64,000 bases of DNA from Phylloscopus collybita (Eukaryota; Chordata; Aves; Passeriformes; Phylloscopidae): the NCBI GenBank assembly GCA_027886175.1, contig JAJNNQ010000006.1, positions 372,001-436,000 on the forward strand. The letters are read 5' to 3'. The notes under the pieces were generated by a model. That model worked only from the letters and a program-made list of their open reading frames with translations, did not search any database and had not been told where the DNA came from. The position numbers and the translations under genes were made by a program. Positions 46,698-60,800 of the stretch are shown one piece after another (the first letter of the stretch is position 1; each line of letters starts with the position of its first letter).

Positions 46698-49600
46698 TTG
46701 TTCTCTGATTTCAAGATTTCGTTCCCTTTCCTGAAAGGAAGACTTTCCTTTCAGGAAAGGGAACGAAATCTTGCGATTTTAATGAGCATTAATTGGGCAA
46801 GCTTCCGTCCATTTCCCTGCACTTCTGGCCACCCCATTCACTTTTATGGTTTTCGCTTGCTTTGGTCATTTTTCCAGGGGTTTTTTTTCCCTTTCATTTC
46901 TTAGACATCTTCTCCTATCTCTTGTTTTGCATGGCTTCCCTTCTTTTAGGATTTAAATTGGAGTCACTTTTGGTCAGTCTTGGCCTTTTTCAGTGGCCCT
47001 CAGTTCATCTCCGTCTCTTTGGTGGGAATCACTCCATTTCCAAATTTTCTCGGTTTTTTTCGCTTGCGTTGTTTTGGGTCATATCTCCTTTCCAGAGGGG
47101 TTGTTAGACTTTGTTCTCTGATTTCAAGATTTCGTTCCCTTTCCTGAAAGGAAGACTTTCCTTTCAGGAAAGGGAACGAAATCTTGCGATTTTAATGAGC
47201 ATTAATTGGGCAAGCTTCCGTCCATTTCCCTGCACTTCTGGCCACCCCATTCACTTTTATGGTTTTCGCTTGCTTTGGTCATTTTTCCATGTTTTGTTTT
47301 TCCCTTTCATTTCTTAGACATCTTCTCCTATCTCTTGTTTTGCATGGCTTCCCTTCTTTTAGGATTTAAATTGGAGTCTTTTTTGCTAAGTCTTGGCCTT
47401 TTTCAGTGGCCCTCAGTTCATCTCCGTCTCTTTGGTGGGAATCACTCCATTTCCAAATTTTCTCGGTTTTTTTCGCTTGCGCTGTTTTGGGTCATATCTC
47501 CTTTCCAGAGGGGTTGTTAGACTTTGTTCTCTGATTTCAAGATTTCGTTCCCTTTCCTGAAAGGAAGACTTTCCTTTCAGGAAAGGGAACGAAATCTTGC
47601 GATTTTAATGAGCATTAATTGGGCAAGCTTCCGTCCATTTCCCTGCACTTCTGGCCACCCCATTCACTTTTATGGTTTTCGCTTGCTTTGGTCATTTTTC
47701 CAGGGGTTTTTTTTCCCTTTCATTTCTTAGACATCTTCTCCTATCTCTTGTTTTGCATGGCTTCCCTTCTTTTAGGATTTAAATTGGAGTCTTTTTTGCT
47801 AAGTCTTGGCCTTTTTCAGTGGCCCTCAGTTCATCTCCGTCTCTTTGGTGGGAATCACTCCATTTCCAAATTTTCTCGGTTTTTTTCGCTTGCGCTGTTT
47901 TGGGTCATATCTCCTTTCCAGAGGGGTTGTTAGACTTTGTTCTCTGATTTCAAGATTTCGTTCCCTTTCCTGAAAGGAAGACTTTCCTTTCAGGAAAGGG
48001 AACGAAATCTTGCGATTTTAATGAGCATTAATTGGGCAAGCTTCCGTCCATTTCCCTGCACTTCTGGCCACCCCATTCACTTTTATGGTTTTCGCTTGCT
48101 TTGGTCATTTTTCCAGGGGTTTTTTTTCCCTTTCATTTCTTAGACATCTTCTCCTATCTCTTGTTTTGCATGGCTTCCCTTATTTTAGGATTTAAATTGG
48201 AGTCATTTTTGGTCAGTCTTGGCCTTTTTCAGTGGCCCTCAGTTCATCTCCGTCTCTTTGGTGGGAATCACTCCATTTCCAAATTTTCTCGGTTTTTTTC
48301 GCTTGCGCTGTTTTGGGTCATATCTCCTTTCCAGAGGGGTTGTTAGACTTTGTTCTCTGATTTCAAGATTTCGTTCCCTTTCCTGAAAGGAAGACTTTCC
48401 TTTCAGGAAAGGGAACGAAATCTTGCGATTTTAATGAGCATTAATTGGGCAAGCTTCCGTCCATTTCCCTGCACTTCTGGCCACCCCATTCACTTTTATG
48501 GTTTTCGCTTGCTTTGGTCATTTTACCATGTTTTTTTTTTCCCTTTCATTTCTTAGACATCTTCTCCTATCTCTTGTTTTGCATGGCTTCCCTTCTTTTA
48601 GGATTTAAATTGGAGTCTTTTTTGCTAAGTCTTGGCCTTTTTCAGTGGCCCTCAGTTCATCTCCGTCTCTTTGGTGGGAATCACTCCATTTCCAAATTTT
48701 CTCGGTTTTTTTCGCTTGCGCTGTTTTGGGTCATATCTCCTTTCCAGAGGGGTTGTTGGACTTTGTTCTCTGATTTCAAGATTTCGTTCCCTTTCCTGAA
48801 AGGAAGACTTTCCTTTCAGGAAAGGGAACGAAATCTTGCGATTTTAATGAGCATTAATTGGGCAAGCTTCCGTCCATTTCCCTGCACTTCTGGCCACCCC
48901 ATTCACTTTTATGGTTTTCGCTTGCTTTGGTCATTTTACCATGTTTTTTTTTTCCCTTTCATTTCTTAGACATCTTCTCCTATCTCTTGTTTTGCATGGC
49001 TTCCCTTCTTTTAGGATTTAAATTGGAGTCTTTTTTGCTAAGTCTTGGCCTTTTTCAGTGGCCCTCAGTTCATCTCCGTCTCTTTGGTGGGAATCACTCC
49101 ATTTCCAAATTTTCTCGGTTTTTTTCGCTTGCACTGTTTTGGGTCATATCTCCTTTCCAGAGGGGTTGTTAGACTTTGTTCTCTGATTTCACGATTTCGT
49201 TCCCTTTCCTGAAAGGAAGACTTTCCTTTCAGGAAAGGGAACGAAATCTTGCGATTTTAATGAGCATTAATTGGGCAAGCTTCCGTCCATTTCCCTGCAC
49301 TTCTGGCCACCCCATTCACTTTTATGGTTTTCGCTTGCTTTGGTCATTTTTGCAGGGGTTTTTTTTCCCTTTCATTTCTTAGACATCTTCTCCTATCTCT
49401 TGTTTTGCATGGCTTCCCTTATTTTAGGATTTAAATTGGAGTCATTTTTGGTCAGTCTTGGCCTTTTTCAGTGGCCCTCAGTTCATCTCCGTCTCTTTGG
49501 TGGGAATCACTCCATTTCCAAATTTTCTCGGTTTTTTTCGCTTGCGCTGTTTTGGGTCATATCTCCTTTCCAGAGGGGTTGGTAGACTTTGTTCTCTGAT

Positions 49601-51648
49601 TTCAAGATTTCGTTCCCTTTCCTGAAAGGAAGACTTTCCTGAAAGGGAACGAAATCTTGCGATTTTAATGAGCATTAATTGGGCAAGCTTCCGTCCATTT
49701 CCCTGCACTTCTGGCCACCCCATTCACTTTTATGGTTTTCGCTTGCTTTGGTCATTTTTCCATGTTTTTTTTTTCCCTTTCATTTCTTAGACATCTTCTC
49801 CTATCTCTTGTTTTGCATGGCTTCCCTTATTTTAGGATTTAAATTGGAGTCTTTTTTGCTAAGTCTTGGCCTTTTTCAGTGGCCCTCAGTTCATCTCCGT
49901 CTCTTTGGTGGGAATCACTCCATTTCCAAATTTTCTCGGTTTTTTTCGCTTGCACTGTTTTGGGTCATATCTCCTTTCCAGAGGGGTTGTTAGACTTTGT
50001 TCTCTGATTTCAAGATTTCGTTCCCTTTCCTGAAAGGAAGACTTTCCTTTCAGGAAAGGGAACGAAATCTTGCGATTTTAATGAGCATTAATTGGGCAAG
50101 CTTCCGTCCATTTCCCTGCACTTCTGGCCACCCCATTCACTTTTATGGTTTTCGCTTGCTTTGGTCATTTTTCCATGTTTTGTTTTTCCCTTTCATTTCT
50201 TAGACATCTTCTCCTATCTCTTGTTTTGCATGGCTTCCCTTATTTTAGGATTTAAATTGGAGTCATTTTTGGTCAGTCTTGGCCTTTTTCAGTGGCCCTC
50301 AGTTCATCTCCGTCTCTTTGGTGGGAATCACTCCATTTCCAAATTTTCTCGGTTTTTTTCGCTTGCGCTGTTTTGGGTCATATCTCCTTTCCAGAGGGGT
50401 TGTTAGACTTTGTTCTCTGATTTCAAGATTTCGTTCCCTTTCCTGAAAGGAAGACTTTCCTTTCAGGAAAGGGAACGAAATCTTGCGATTTTAATGAGCA
50501 TTAATTGGGCAAGCTTCCGTCCATTTCCCTGCACTTCTGGCCACCCCATTCACTTTTATGGTTTTCGCTTGCTTTGGTCATTTTTCCATGTTTTGTTTTT
50601 CCCTTTCATTTCTTAGACATCTTCTCCTATCTCTTGTTTTGCATGGCTTCCCTTCTTTTAGGATTTAAATTGGAGTCATTTTTGGTCAGTCTTGGCCTTT
50701 TTCAGTGGCCCTCAGTTCATCTCCGTCTCTTTGGTGGGAATCACTCCATTTCCAAATTTTCTCGGTTTTTTTCGCTTGCGCTGTTTTGGGTCATATCTCC
50801 TTTCCAGAGGGGTTGTTAGACTTTGTTCTCTGATTTCAAGATTTCGTTCCCTTTCCTGAAAGGAAGACTTTCCTTTCAGGAAAGGGAACGAAATCTTGCG
50901 ATTTTAATGAGCATTAATTGGGCAAGCTTCCGTCCATTTCCCTGCACTTCTGGCCACCCCATTCACTTTTATGGTTTTCGCTTGCTTTGGTCATTTTACC
51001 ATGTTTTTTTTTTCCCTTTCATTTCTTAGACATCTTCTCCTATCTCTTGTTTTGCATGGCTTCCCTTCTTTTAGGATTTAAATTGGAGTCTTTTTTGCTA
51101 AGTCTTGGCCTTTTTCAGTGGCCCTCAGTTCATCTCCGTCTCTTTGGTGGGAATCACTCCATTTCCAAATTTTCTCGATTTTTTTCGCTTGCGCTGTTTT
51201 GGGTCATATCTCCTTTCCAGAGGGGTTGTTAGACTTTGTTCTCTGATTTCAAGATTTCGTTCCCTTTCCTGAAAGGAAGACTTTCCTTTCAGGAAAGGGA
51301 ACGAAATCTTGCGATTTTAATGAGCATTAATTGGGCAAGCTTCCGTCCATTTCCCTGCACTTCTGGCCACCCCATTCACTTTTATGGTTTTCGCTTGCTT
51401 TGGTCATTTTTCCATGTTTTTTTTTTCCCTTTCATTTCTTAGACATCTTCTCCTATCTCTTGTTTTGCATGGCTTCCCTTCTTTTAGGATTTAAATTGGA
51501 GTCTTTTTTGCTAAGTCTTGGCCTTTTTCAGTGGCCCTCAGTTCATCTCCGTCTCTTTGGTGGGAATCACTCCATTTCCAAATTTTCTCGGTTTTTTTCG
51601 CTTGCGCTGTTTTGGGTCATATCTCCTTTCCAGAGGGGTTGTTAGACT
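46698..51648 (+). repeat. Twelve-monomer higher-order block, copy 2
   Basis: Counterpart of 38439-43391. Private changes include TTGCGTTG near 47068 and CACGATTTCG at 49192 in the left palindrome arm. The copies are separated by about eight monomers (43392-46697) of related but different order. Confidence 0.85.
49603..49659. repeat. Palindrome copy with 5-bp right-arm deletion (4 of 4)
   Basis: Same deletion and same flanks as 41345-41401, including GGTTGGTAGAC upstream and TGCACTG downstream. It was carried by the block duplication 38439-51648 rather than arising again. Confidence 0.85.
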
Positions 51649-54127
51649 TTGTTCTCTGATTTCAAGATTTCGTTCCCTTTCCTGAAAGGAAGACTTTCCT
51701 TTCAGGAAAGGGAACGAAATCTTGCGATTTTAATGAGCATTAATTGGGCAAGCTTCCGTCCATTTCCCTGCACTTCTGGCCACCCCATTCACTTTTATGG
51801 TTTTCGCTTGCTTTGGTCATTTTTGCAGGGGTTTTTTTTCCCTTTCATTTCTTAGACATCTTCTCCTATCTCTTGTTTTGCATGGCTTCCCTTCTTTTAG
51901 GATTTAAATTGGAGTCATTTTTGGTCAGTCTTGGCCTTTTTCAGTGGCCCTCAGTTCATCTCCGTCTCTTTGGTGGGAATCACTCCATTTCCAAATTTTC
52001 TCGGTTTTTTTTCGCTTGCGCTGTTTTGGGTCATATCTCCTTTCCAGAGGGGTTGTTAGACTTTGTTCTCTGATTTCAAGATTTCGTTCCCTTTCCTGAA
52101 AGGAAGACTTTCCTTTCAGGAAAGGGAACGAAATCTTGCGATTTTAATGAGCATTAATTGGGCAAGCTTCCGTCCATTTCCCTGCACTTCTGGCCACCCC
52201 ATTCACTTTTATGGTTTTCGCTTGCTTTGGTCATTTTACCATGTTTTTTTTTTCCCTTTCATTTCTTAGACATCTTCTCCTATCTCTTGTTTTGCATGGC
52301 TTCCCTTCTTTTAGGATTTAAATTGGAGTCTTTTTTGCTAAGTCTTGGCCTTTTTCAGTGGCCCTCAGTTCATCTCCGTCTCTTTGGTGGGAATCACTCC
52401 ATTTCCAAATTTTCTCGGTTTTTTTCGCTTGCGCTGTTTTGGGTCATATCTCCTTTCCAGAGGGGTTGTTGGACTTTGTTCTCTGATTTCAAGATTTCGT
52501 TCCCTTTCCTGAAAGGAAGACTTTCCTTTCAGGAAAGGGAACGAAATCTTGCGATTTTAATGAGCATTAATTGGGCAAGCTTCCGTCCATTTCCCTGCAC
52601 TTCTGGCCACCCCATTCACTTTTATGGTTTTCGCTTGCTTTGGTCATTTTTCCATGTTTTTTTTTTCCCTTTCATTTCTTAGACATCTTCTCCTATCTCT
52701 TGTTTTGCATGGCTTCCCTTCTTTTAGGATTTAAATTGGAGTCTTTTTTGCTAAGTCTTGGCCTTTTTCAGTGGCCCTCAGTTCATCTCCGTCTCTTTGG
52801 TGGGAATCACTCCATTTCCAAATTTTCTCGGTTTTTTTCGCTTGCGCTGTTTTGGGTCATATCTCCTTTCCAGAGGGGTTGTTAGACTTTGTTCTCTGAT
52901 TTCAAGATTTCGTTCCCTTTCCTGAAAGGAAGACTTTCCTTTCAGGAAAGGGAACGAAATCTTGCGATTTTAATGAGCATTAATTGGGCAAGCTTCCGTC
53001 CATTTCCCTGCACTTCTGGCCACCCCATTCACTTTTATGGTTTTCGCTTGCTTTGGTCATTTTTCCATGTTTTGTTTTTCCCTTTCATTTCTTAGACATC
53101 TTCTCCTATCTCTTGTTTTGCATGGCTTCCCTTCTTTTAGGATTTAAATTGGAGTCTTTTTTGCTAAGTCTTGGCCTTTTTCAGTGGCCCTCAGTTCATC
53201 TCCGTCTCTTTGGTGGGAATCACTCCATTTCCAAATTTTCTCGGTTTTTTTCGCTTGCGCTGTTTTGGGTCATATCTCCTTTCCAGAGGGGTTGTTAGAC
53301 TTTGTTCTCTGATTTCAAGATTTCGTTCCCTTTCCTGAAAGGAAGACTTTCCTTTCAGGAAAGGGAACGAAATCTTGCGATTTTAATGAGCATTAATTGG
53401 GCAAGCTTCCGTCCATTTCCCTGCACTTCTGGCCACCCCATTCACTTTTATGGTTTTCGCTTGCTTTGGTCATTTTACCATGTTTTTTTTTTCCCTTTCA
53501 TTTCTTAGACATCTTCTCCTATCTCTTGTTTTGCATGGCTTCCCTTCTTTTAGGATTTAAATTGGAGTCTTTTTTGGTCAGTCTTGGCCTTTTTCAGTGG
53601 CCCTCAGTTCATCTCCGTCTCTTTGGTGGGAATCACTCCATTTCCAAATTTTCTCGATTTTTTTCGCTTGCGCTGTTTTGGGTCATATCTCCTTTCCAGA
53701 GGGGTTGTTAGACTTTGTTCTCTGATTTCAAGATTTCGTTCCCTTTCCTGAAAGGAAGACTTTCCTTTCAGGAAAGGGAACGAAATCTTGCGATTTTAAT
53801 GAGCATTAATTGGGCAAGCTTCCGTCCATTTCCCTGCACTTCTGGCCACCCCATTCACTTTTATGGTTTTCGCTTGCTTTGGTCATTTTTCCATGTTTTT
53901 TTTTTCCCTTTCATTTCTTAGACATCTTCTCCTATCTCTTGTTTTGCATGGCTTCCCTTCTTTTAGGATTTAAATTGGAGTCTTTTTTGCTAAGTCTTGG
54001 CCTTTTTCAGTGGCCCTCAGTTCATCTCCGTCTCTTTGGTGGGAATCACTCCATTTCCAAATTTTCTCGGTTTTTTTCGCTTGCGCTGTTTTGGGTCATA
54101 TCTCCTTTCCAGAGGGGTTGTTAGACT
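51649..54127 (+). repeat. Six-monomer unit, related to the next five-monomer unit
   Basis: Starts with a TGCAGGGG monomer, followed by the CATTTTACC monomer that ends in TTGGAC, then CCATG types. The same opening order recurs at 54128 (offset 2479) and, less completely, at 56193. Confidence 0.6.
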
Positions 54128-56192
54128 TTGTTCTCTGATTTCAAGATTTCGTTCCCTTTCCTGAAAGGAAGACTTTCCTTTCAGGAAAGGGAACGAAATC
54201 TTGCGATTTTAATGAGCATTAATTGGGCAAGCTTCCGTCCATTTCCCTGCACTTCTGGCCACCCCATTCACTTTTATGGTTTTCGCTTGCTTTGGTCATT
54301 TTTGCAGGGGTTTTTTTTCCCTTTCATTTCTTAGACATCTTCTCCTATCTCTTGTTTTGCATGGCTTCCCTTCTTTTAGGATTTAAATTGGAGTCATTTT
54401 TGGTCAGTCTTGGCCTTTTTCAGTGGCCCTCAGTTCATCTCCGTCTCTTTGGTGGGAATCACTCCATTTCCAAATTTTCTCGGTTTTTTTCGCTTGCGCT
54501 GTTTTGGGTCATATCTCCTTTCCAGAGGGGTTGTTAGACTTTGTTCTCTGATTTCAAGATTTCGTTCCCTTTCCTGAAAGGAAGACTTTCCTTTCAGGAA
54601 AGGGAACGAAATCTTGCGATTTTAATGAGCATTAATTGGGCAAGCTTCCGTCCATTTCCCTGCACTTCTGGCCACCCCATTCACTTTTATGGTTTTCGCT
54701 TGCTTTGGTCATTTTACCATGTTTTTTTTTTCCCTTTCATTTCTTAGACATCTTCTCCTATCTCTTGTTTTGCATGGCTTCCCTTCTTTTAGGATTTAAA
54801 TTGGAGTCTTTTTTGCTAAGTCTTGGCCTTTTTCAGTGGCCCTCAGTTCATCTCCGTCTCTTTGGTGGGAATCACTCCATTTCCAAATTTTCTCGGTTTT
54901 TTTCGCTTGCGCTGTTTTGGGTCATATCTCCTTTCCAGAGGGGTTGTTGGACTTTGTTCTCTGATTTCAAGATTTCGTTCCCTTTCCTGAAAGGAAGACT
55001 TTCCTTTCAGGAAAGGGAACGAAATCTTGCGATTTTAATGAGCATTAATTGGGCAAGCTTCCGTCCATTTCCCTGCACTTCTGGCCACCCCATTCACTTT
55101 TATGGTTTTCGCTTGCTTTGGTCATTTTTCCATGTTTTTTTTTTCCCTTTCATTTCTTAGACATCTTCTCCTATCTCTTGTTTTGCATGGCTTCCCTTCT
55201 TTTAGGATTTAAATTGGAGTCTTTTTTGCTAAGTCTTGGCCTTTTTCAGTGGCCCTCAGTTCATCTCCGTCTCTTTGGTGGGAATCACTCCATTTCCAAA
55301 TTTTCTCGGTTTTTTTCGCTTGCACTGTTTTGGGTCATATCTCCTTTCCAGAGGGGTTGTTAGACTTTGTTCTCTGATTTCAAGATTTCGTTCCCTTTCC
55401 TGAAAGGAAGACTTTCCTTTCAGGAAAGGGAACGAAATCTTGCGATTTTAATGAGCATTAATTGGGCAAGCTTCCGTCCATTTCCCTGCACTTCTGGCCA
55501 CCCCATTCACTTTTATGGTTTTCGCTTGCTTTGGTCATTTTACCATGTTTTTTTTTTCCCTTTCATTTCTTAGACATCTTCTCCTATCTCTTGTTTTGCA
55601 TGGCTTCCCTTCTTTTAGGATTTAAATTGGAGTCTTTTTTGCTAAGTCTTGGCCTTTTTCAGTGGCCCTCAGTTCATCTCCGTCTCTTTGGTGGGAATCA
55701 CTCCATTTCCAAATTTTCTCGGTTTTTTTCGCTTGCGCTGTTTTGGGTCATATCTCCTTTCCAGAGGGGTTGTTAGACTTTGTTCTCTGATTTCAAGATT
55801 TCGTTCCCTTTCCTGAAAGGAAGACTTTCCTTTCAGGAAAGGGAACGAAATCTTGCGATTTTAATGAGCATTAATTGGGCAAGCTTCCGTCCATTTCCCT
55901 GCACTTCTGGCCACCCCATTCACTTTTATGGTTTTCGCTTGCTTTGGTCATTTTTCCATGTTTTTTTTTTCCCTTTCATTTCTTAGACATCTTCTCCTAT
56001 CTCTTGTTTTGCATGGCTTCCCTTCTTTTAGGATTTAAATTGGAGTCTTTTTTGCTAAGTCTTGGCCTTTTTCAGTGGCCCTCAGTTCATCTCCGTCTCT
56101 TTGGTGGGAATCACTCCATTTCCAAATTTTCTCGGTTTTTTTCGCTTGCGCTGTTTTGGGTCATATCTCCTTTCCAGAGGGGTTGTTAGACT
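54128..56192 (+). repeat. Five-monomer unit (2065 bp)
   Basis: Repeats the opening order of 51649-54127 but with one monomer fewer, ending where another TGCAGGGG monomer starts at 56193. Its third monomer has TGCACTG, which the counterpart at 52476 lacks. Confidence 0.6.
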
Positions 56193-57018
56193 TTGTTCTC
56201 TGATTTCAAGATTTCGTTCCCTTTCCTGAAAGGAAGACTTTCCTTTCAGGAAAGGGAACGAAATCTTGCGATTTTAATGAGCATTAATTGGGCAAGCTTC
56301 CGTCCATTTCCCTGCACTTCTGGCCACCCCATTCACTTTTATGGTTTTCGCTTGCTTTGGTCATTTTTGCAGGGGTTTTTTTTCCCTTTCATTTCTTAGA
56401 CATCTTCTCCTATCTCTTGTTTTGCATGGCTTCCCTTCTTTTAGGATTTAAATTGGAGTCATTTTTGGTCAGTCTTGGCCTTTTTCAGTGGCCCTCAGTT
56501 CATCTCCGTCTCTTTGGTGGGAATCACTCCATTTCCAAATTTTCTCGGTTTTTTTCGCTTGCGCTGTTTTGGGTCATATCTCCTTTCCAGAGGGGTTGTT
56601 AGACTTTGTTCTCTGATTTCAAGATTTCGTTCCCTTTCCTGAAAGGAAGACTTTCCTTTCAGGAAAGGGAACGAAATCTTGCGATTTTAATGAGCATTAA
56701 TTGGGCAAGCTTCCGTCCATTTCCCTGCACTTCTGGCCACCCCATTCACTTTTATGGTTTTCGCTTGCTTTGGTCATTTTTCCATGTTTTTTTTTTCCCT
56801 TTCATTTCTTAGACATCTTCTCCTATCTCTTGTTTTGCATGGCTTCCCTTCTTTTAGGATTTAAATTGGAGTCTTTTTTGCTAAGTCTTGGCCTTTTTCA
56901 GTGGCCCTCAGTTCATCTCCGTCTCTTTGGTGGGAATCACTCCATTTCCAAATTTTCTCGGTTTTTTTCGCTTGCGCTGTTTTGGGTCATATCTCCTTTC
57001 CAGAGGGGTTGTTGGACT

Positions 57019-57844
57019 TTGTTCTCTGATTTCAAGATTTCGTTCCCTTTCCTGAAAGGAAGACTTTCCTTTCAGGAAAGGGAACGAAATCTTGCGATTT
57101 TAATGAGCATTAATTGGGCAAGCTTCCGTCCATTTCCCTGCACTTCTGGCCACCCCATTCACTTTTATGGTTTTCGCTTGCTTTGGTCATTTTTCCATGT
57201 TTTTTTTTTCCCTTTCATTTCTTAGACATCTTCTCCTATCTCTTGTTTTGCATGGCTTCCCTTCTTTTAGGATTTAAATTGGAGTCTTTTTTGCTACGTC
57301 TTGGCCTTTTTCAGTGGCCCTCAGTTCATCTCCGTCTCTTTGGTGGGAATCACTCCATTTCCAAATTTTCTCGGTTTTTTTCGCTTGCACTGTTTTGGGT
57401 CATATCTCCTTTCCAGAGGGGTTGTTAGACTTTGTTCTCTGATTTCAAGATTTCGTTCCCTTTCCTGAAAGGAAGACTTTCCTTTCAGGAAAGGGAACGA
57501 AATCTTGCGATTTTAATGAGCATTAATTGGGCAAGCTTCCGTCCATTTCCCTGCACTTCTGGCCACCCCATTCACTTTTATGGTTTTCGCTTGCTTTGGT
57601 CATTTTTCCATGTTTTGTTTTTCCCTTTCATTTCTTAGACATCTTCTCCTATCTCTTGTTTTGCATGGCTTCCCTTATTTTAGGATTTAAATTGGAGTCA
57701 TTTTTGGTCAGTCTTGGCCTTTTTCAGTGGCCCTCAGTTCATCTCCGTCTCTTTGGTGGGAATCACTCCATTTCCAAATTTTCTCGGTTTTTTTCGCTTG
57801 CGCTGTTTTGGGTCATATCTCCTTTCCAGAGGGGTTGTTAGACT
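57019..57844 (+). repeat. Dimer sharing the rare GCTACGTC marker with 45459-46284
   Basis: Carries C at 57297 with the same neighbours. The second monomer differs from its counterpart by TTATTTTAGG. Confidence 0.65.
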
Positions 57845-60800
57845 TTGTTCTCTGATTTCAAGATTTCGTTCCCTTTCCTGAAAGGAAGACTTTCCTTTCA
57901 GGAAAGGGAACGAAATCTTGCGATTTTAATGAGCATTAATTGGGCAAGCTTCCGTCCATTTCCCTGCACTTCTGGCCACCCCATTCACTTTTATGGTTTT
58001 CGCTTGCTTTGGTCATTTTTCCAGGGGTTTTTTTTCCCTTTCATTTCTTAGACATCTTCTCCTATCTCTTGTTTTGCATGGCTTCCCTTATTTTAGGATT
58101 TAAATTGGAGTCATTTTTGGTCAGTCTTGGCCTTTTTCAGTGGCCCTCAGTTCATCTCCGTCTCTTTGGTGGGAATCACTCCATTTCCAAATTTTCTCGG
58201 TTTTTTTCGCTTGCGCTGTTTTGGGTCATATCTCCTTTCCAGAGGGGTTGTTAGACTTTGTTCTCTGATTTCAAGATTTCGTTCCCTTTCCTGAAAGGAA
58301 GACTTTCCTTTCAGGAAAGGGAACGAAATCTTGCGATTTTAATGAGCATTAATTGGGCAAGCTTCCGTCCATTTCCCTGCAATTCTGGCCACCCCATTCA
58401 CTTTTATGGTTTTCGCTTGCTTTGGTCATTTTTGCAGGGGTTTTTTTTCCCTTTCATTTCTTAGACATCTTCTCCTATCTCTTGTTTTGCATGGCTTCCC
58501 TTATTTTAGGATTTCAATTGGAGTCTTTTTTGCTAAGTCTTGGCCTTTTTCAGTGGCCCTCAGTTCATCTCCGTCTCTTTGGTGGGAATCACTCCATTTC
58601 CAAATTTTCTCGGTTTTTTTCGCTTGCACTGTTTTGGGTCATATCTCCTTTCCAGAGGGGTTGTTAGACTTTGTTCTCTGATTTCAAGATTTCGTTCCCT
58701 TTCCTGAAAGGAAGACTTTCCTTTCAGGAAAGGGAACGAAATCTTGCGATTTTAATGAGCATTAATTGGGCAAGCTTCCGTCCATTTCCCTGCACTTCTG
58801 GCCACCCCATTCACTTTTATGGTTTTCGCTTGCTTTGGTCATTTTTGCAGGGGTTTTTTTTCCCTTTCATTTCTTAGACATCTTCTCCTATCTCTTGTTT
58901 TGCATGGCTTCCCTTCTTTTAGGATTTAAATTGGAGTCATTTTTGGTCAGTCTTGGCCTTTTTCAGTGGCCCTCAGTTCATCTCCGTCTCTTTGGTGGGA
59001 ATCACTCCATTTCCAAATTTTCTCGGTTTTTTTCGCTTGCGCTGTTTTGGGTCATATCTCCTTTCCAGAGGGGTTGTTAGACTTTGTTCTCTGATTTCAA
59101 GATTTCGTTCCCTTTCCTGAAAGGAAGACTTTCCTTTCAGGAAAGGGAACGAAATCTTGCGATTTTAATGAGCATTAATTGGGCAAGCTTCCGTCCATTT
59201 CCCTGCACTTCTGGCCACCCCATTCACTTTTATGGTTTTCGCTTGCTTTGGTCATTTTACCATGTTTTTTTTTTCCCTTTCATTTCTTAGACATCTTCTC
59301 CTATCTCTTGTTTTGCATGGCTTCCCTTCTTTTAGGATTTAAATTGGAGTCTTTTTTGCTAAGTCTTGGCCTTTTTCAGTGGCCCTCAGTTCATCTCCGT
59401 CTCTTTGGTGGGAATCACTCCATTTCCAAATTTTCTCGGTTTTTTTCGCTTGCGCTGTTTTGGGTCATATCTCCTTTCCAGAGGGGTTGTTGGACTTTGT
59501 TCTCTGATTTCAAGATTTCGTTCCCTTTCCTGAAAGGAAGACTTTCCTTTCAGGAAAGGGAACGAAATCTTGCGATTTTAATGAGCATTAATTGGGCAAG
59601 CTTCCGTCCATTTCCCTGCACTTCTGGCCACCCCATTCACTTTTATGGTTTTCGCTTGCTTTGGTCATTTTTCCATGTTTTTTTTTTCCCTTTCATTTCT
59701 TAGACATCTTCTCCTATCTCTTGTTTTGCATGGCTTCCCTTATTTTAGGATTTAAATTGGAGTCTTTTTTGCTAAGTCTTGGCCTTTTTCAGTGGCCCTC
59801 AGTTCATCTCCGTCTCTTTGGTGGGAATCACTCCATTTCCAAATTTTCTCGGTTTTTTTCGCTTGCACTGTTTTGGGTCATATCTCCTTTCCAGAGGGGT
59901 TGTTAGACTTTGTTCTCTGATTTCAAGATTTCGTTCCCTTTCCTGAAAGGAAGACTTTCCTTTCAGGAAAGGGAACGAAATCTTGCGATTTTAATGAGCA
60001 TTAATTGGGCAAGCTTCCGTCCATTTCCCTGCACTTCTGGCCACCCCATTCACTTTTATGGTTTTCGCTTGCTTTGGTCATTTTTTCCATGTTTTTTTTT
60101 CCCTTTCATTTCTTAGACATCTTCTCCTATCTCTTGTTTTGCATGGCTTCCCTTATTTTAGGATTTAAATTGGAGTCATTTTTGGTCAGTCTTGGCCTTT
60201 TTCAGTGGCCCTCAGTTCATCTCCGTCTCTTTGGTGGGAATCACTCCATTTCCAAATTTTCTCGGTTTTTTTCGCTTGCGCTGTTTTGGGTCATATCTCC
60301 TTTCCAGAGGGGTTGTTAGACTTTGTTCTCTGATTTCAAGATTTCGTTCCCTTTCCTGAAAGGAAGACTTTCCTTTCAGGAAAGGGAACGAAATCTTGCG
60401 ATTTTAATGAGCATTAATTGGGCAAGCTTCCGTCCATTTCCCTGCACTTCTGGCCACCCCATTCACTTTTATGGTTTTCGCTTGCTTTGGTCATTTTTCC
60501 ATGTTTTGTTTTTCCCTTTCATTTCTTAGACATCTTCTCCTATCTTTTGTTTTGCATGGCTTCCCTTCTTTTAGGATTTAAATTGGAGTCATTTTTGGTC
60601 AGTCTTGGCCTTTTTCAGTGGCCCTCAGTTCATCTCCGTCTCTTTGGTGGGAATCACTCCATTTCCAAATTTTCTCGGTTTTTTTCGCTTGCACTGTTTT
60701 GGGTCATATCTCCTTTCCAGAGGGGTTGTTAGACTTTGTTCTCTGATTTCAAGATTTCGTTCCCTTTCCTGAAAGGAAGACTTTCCTTTCAGGAAAGGGA

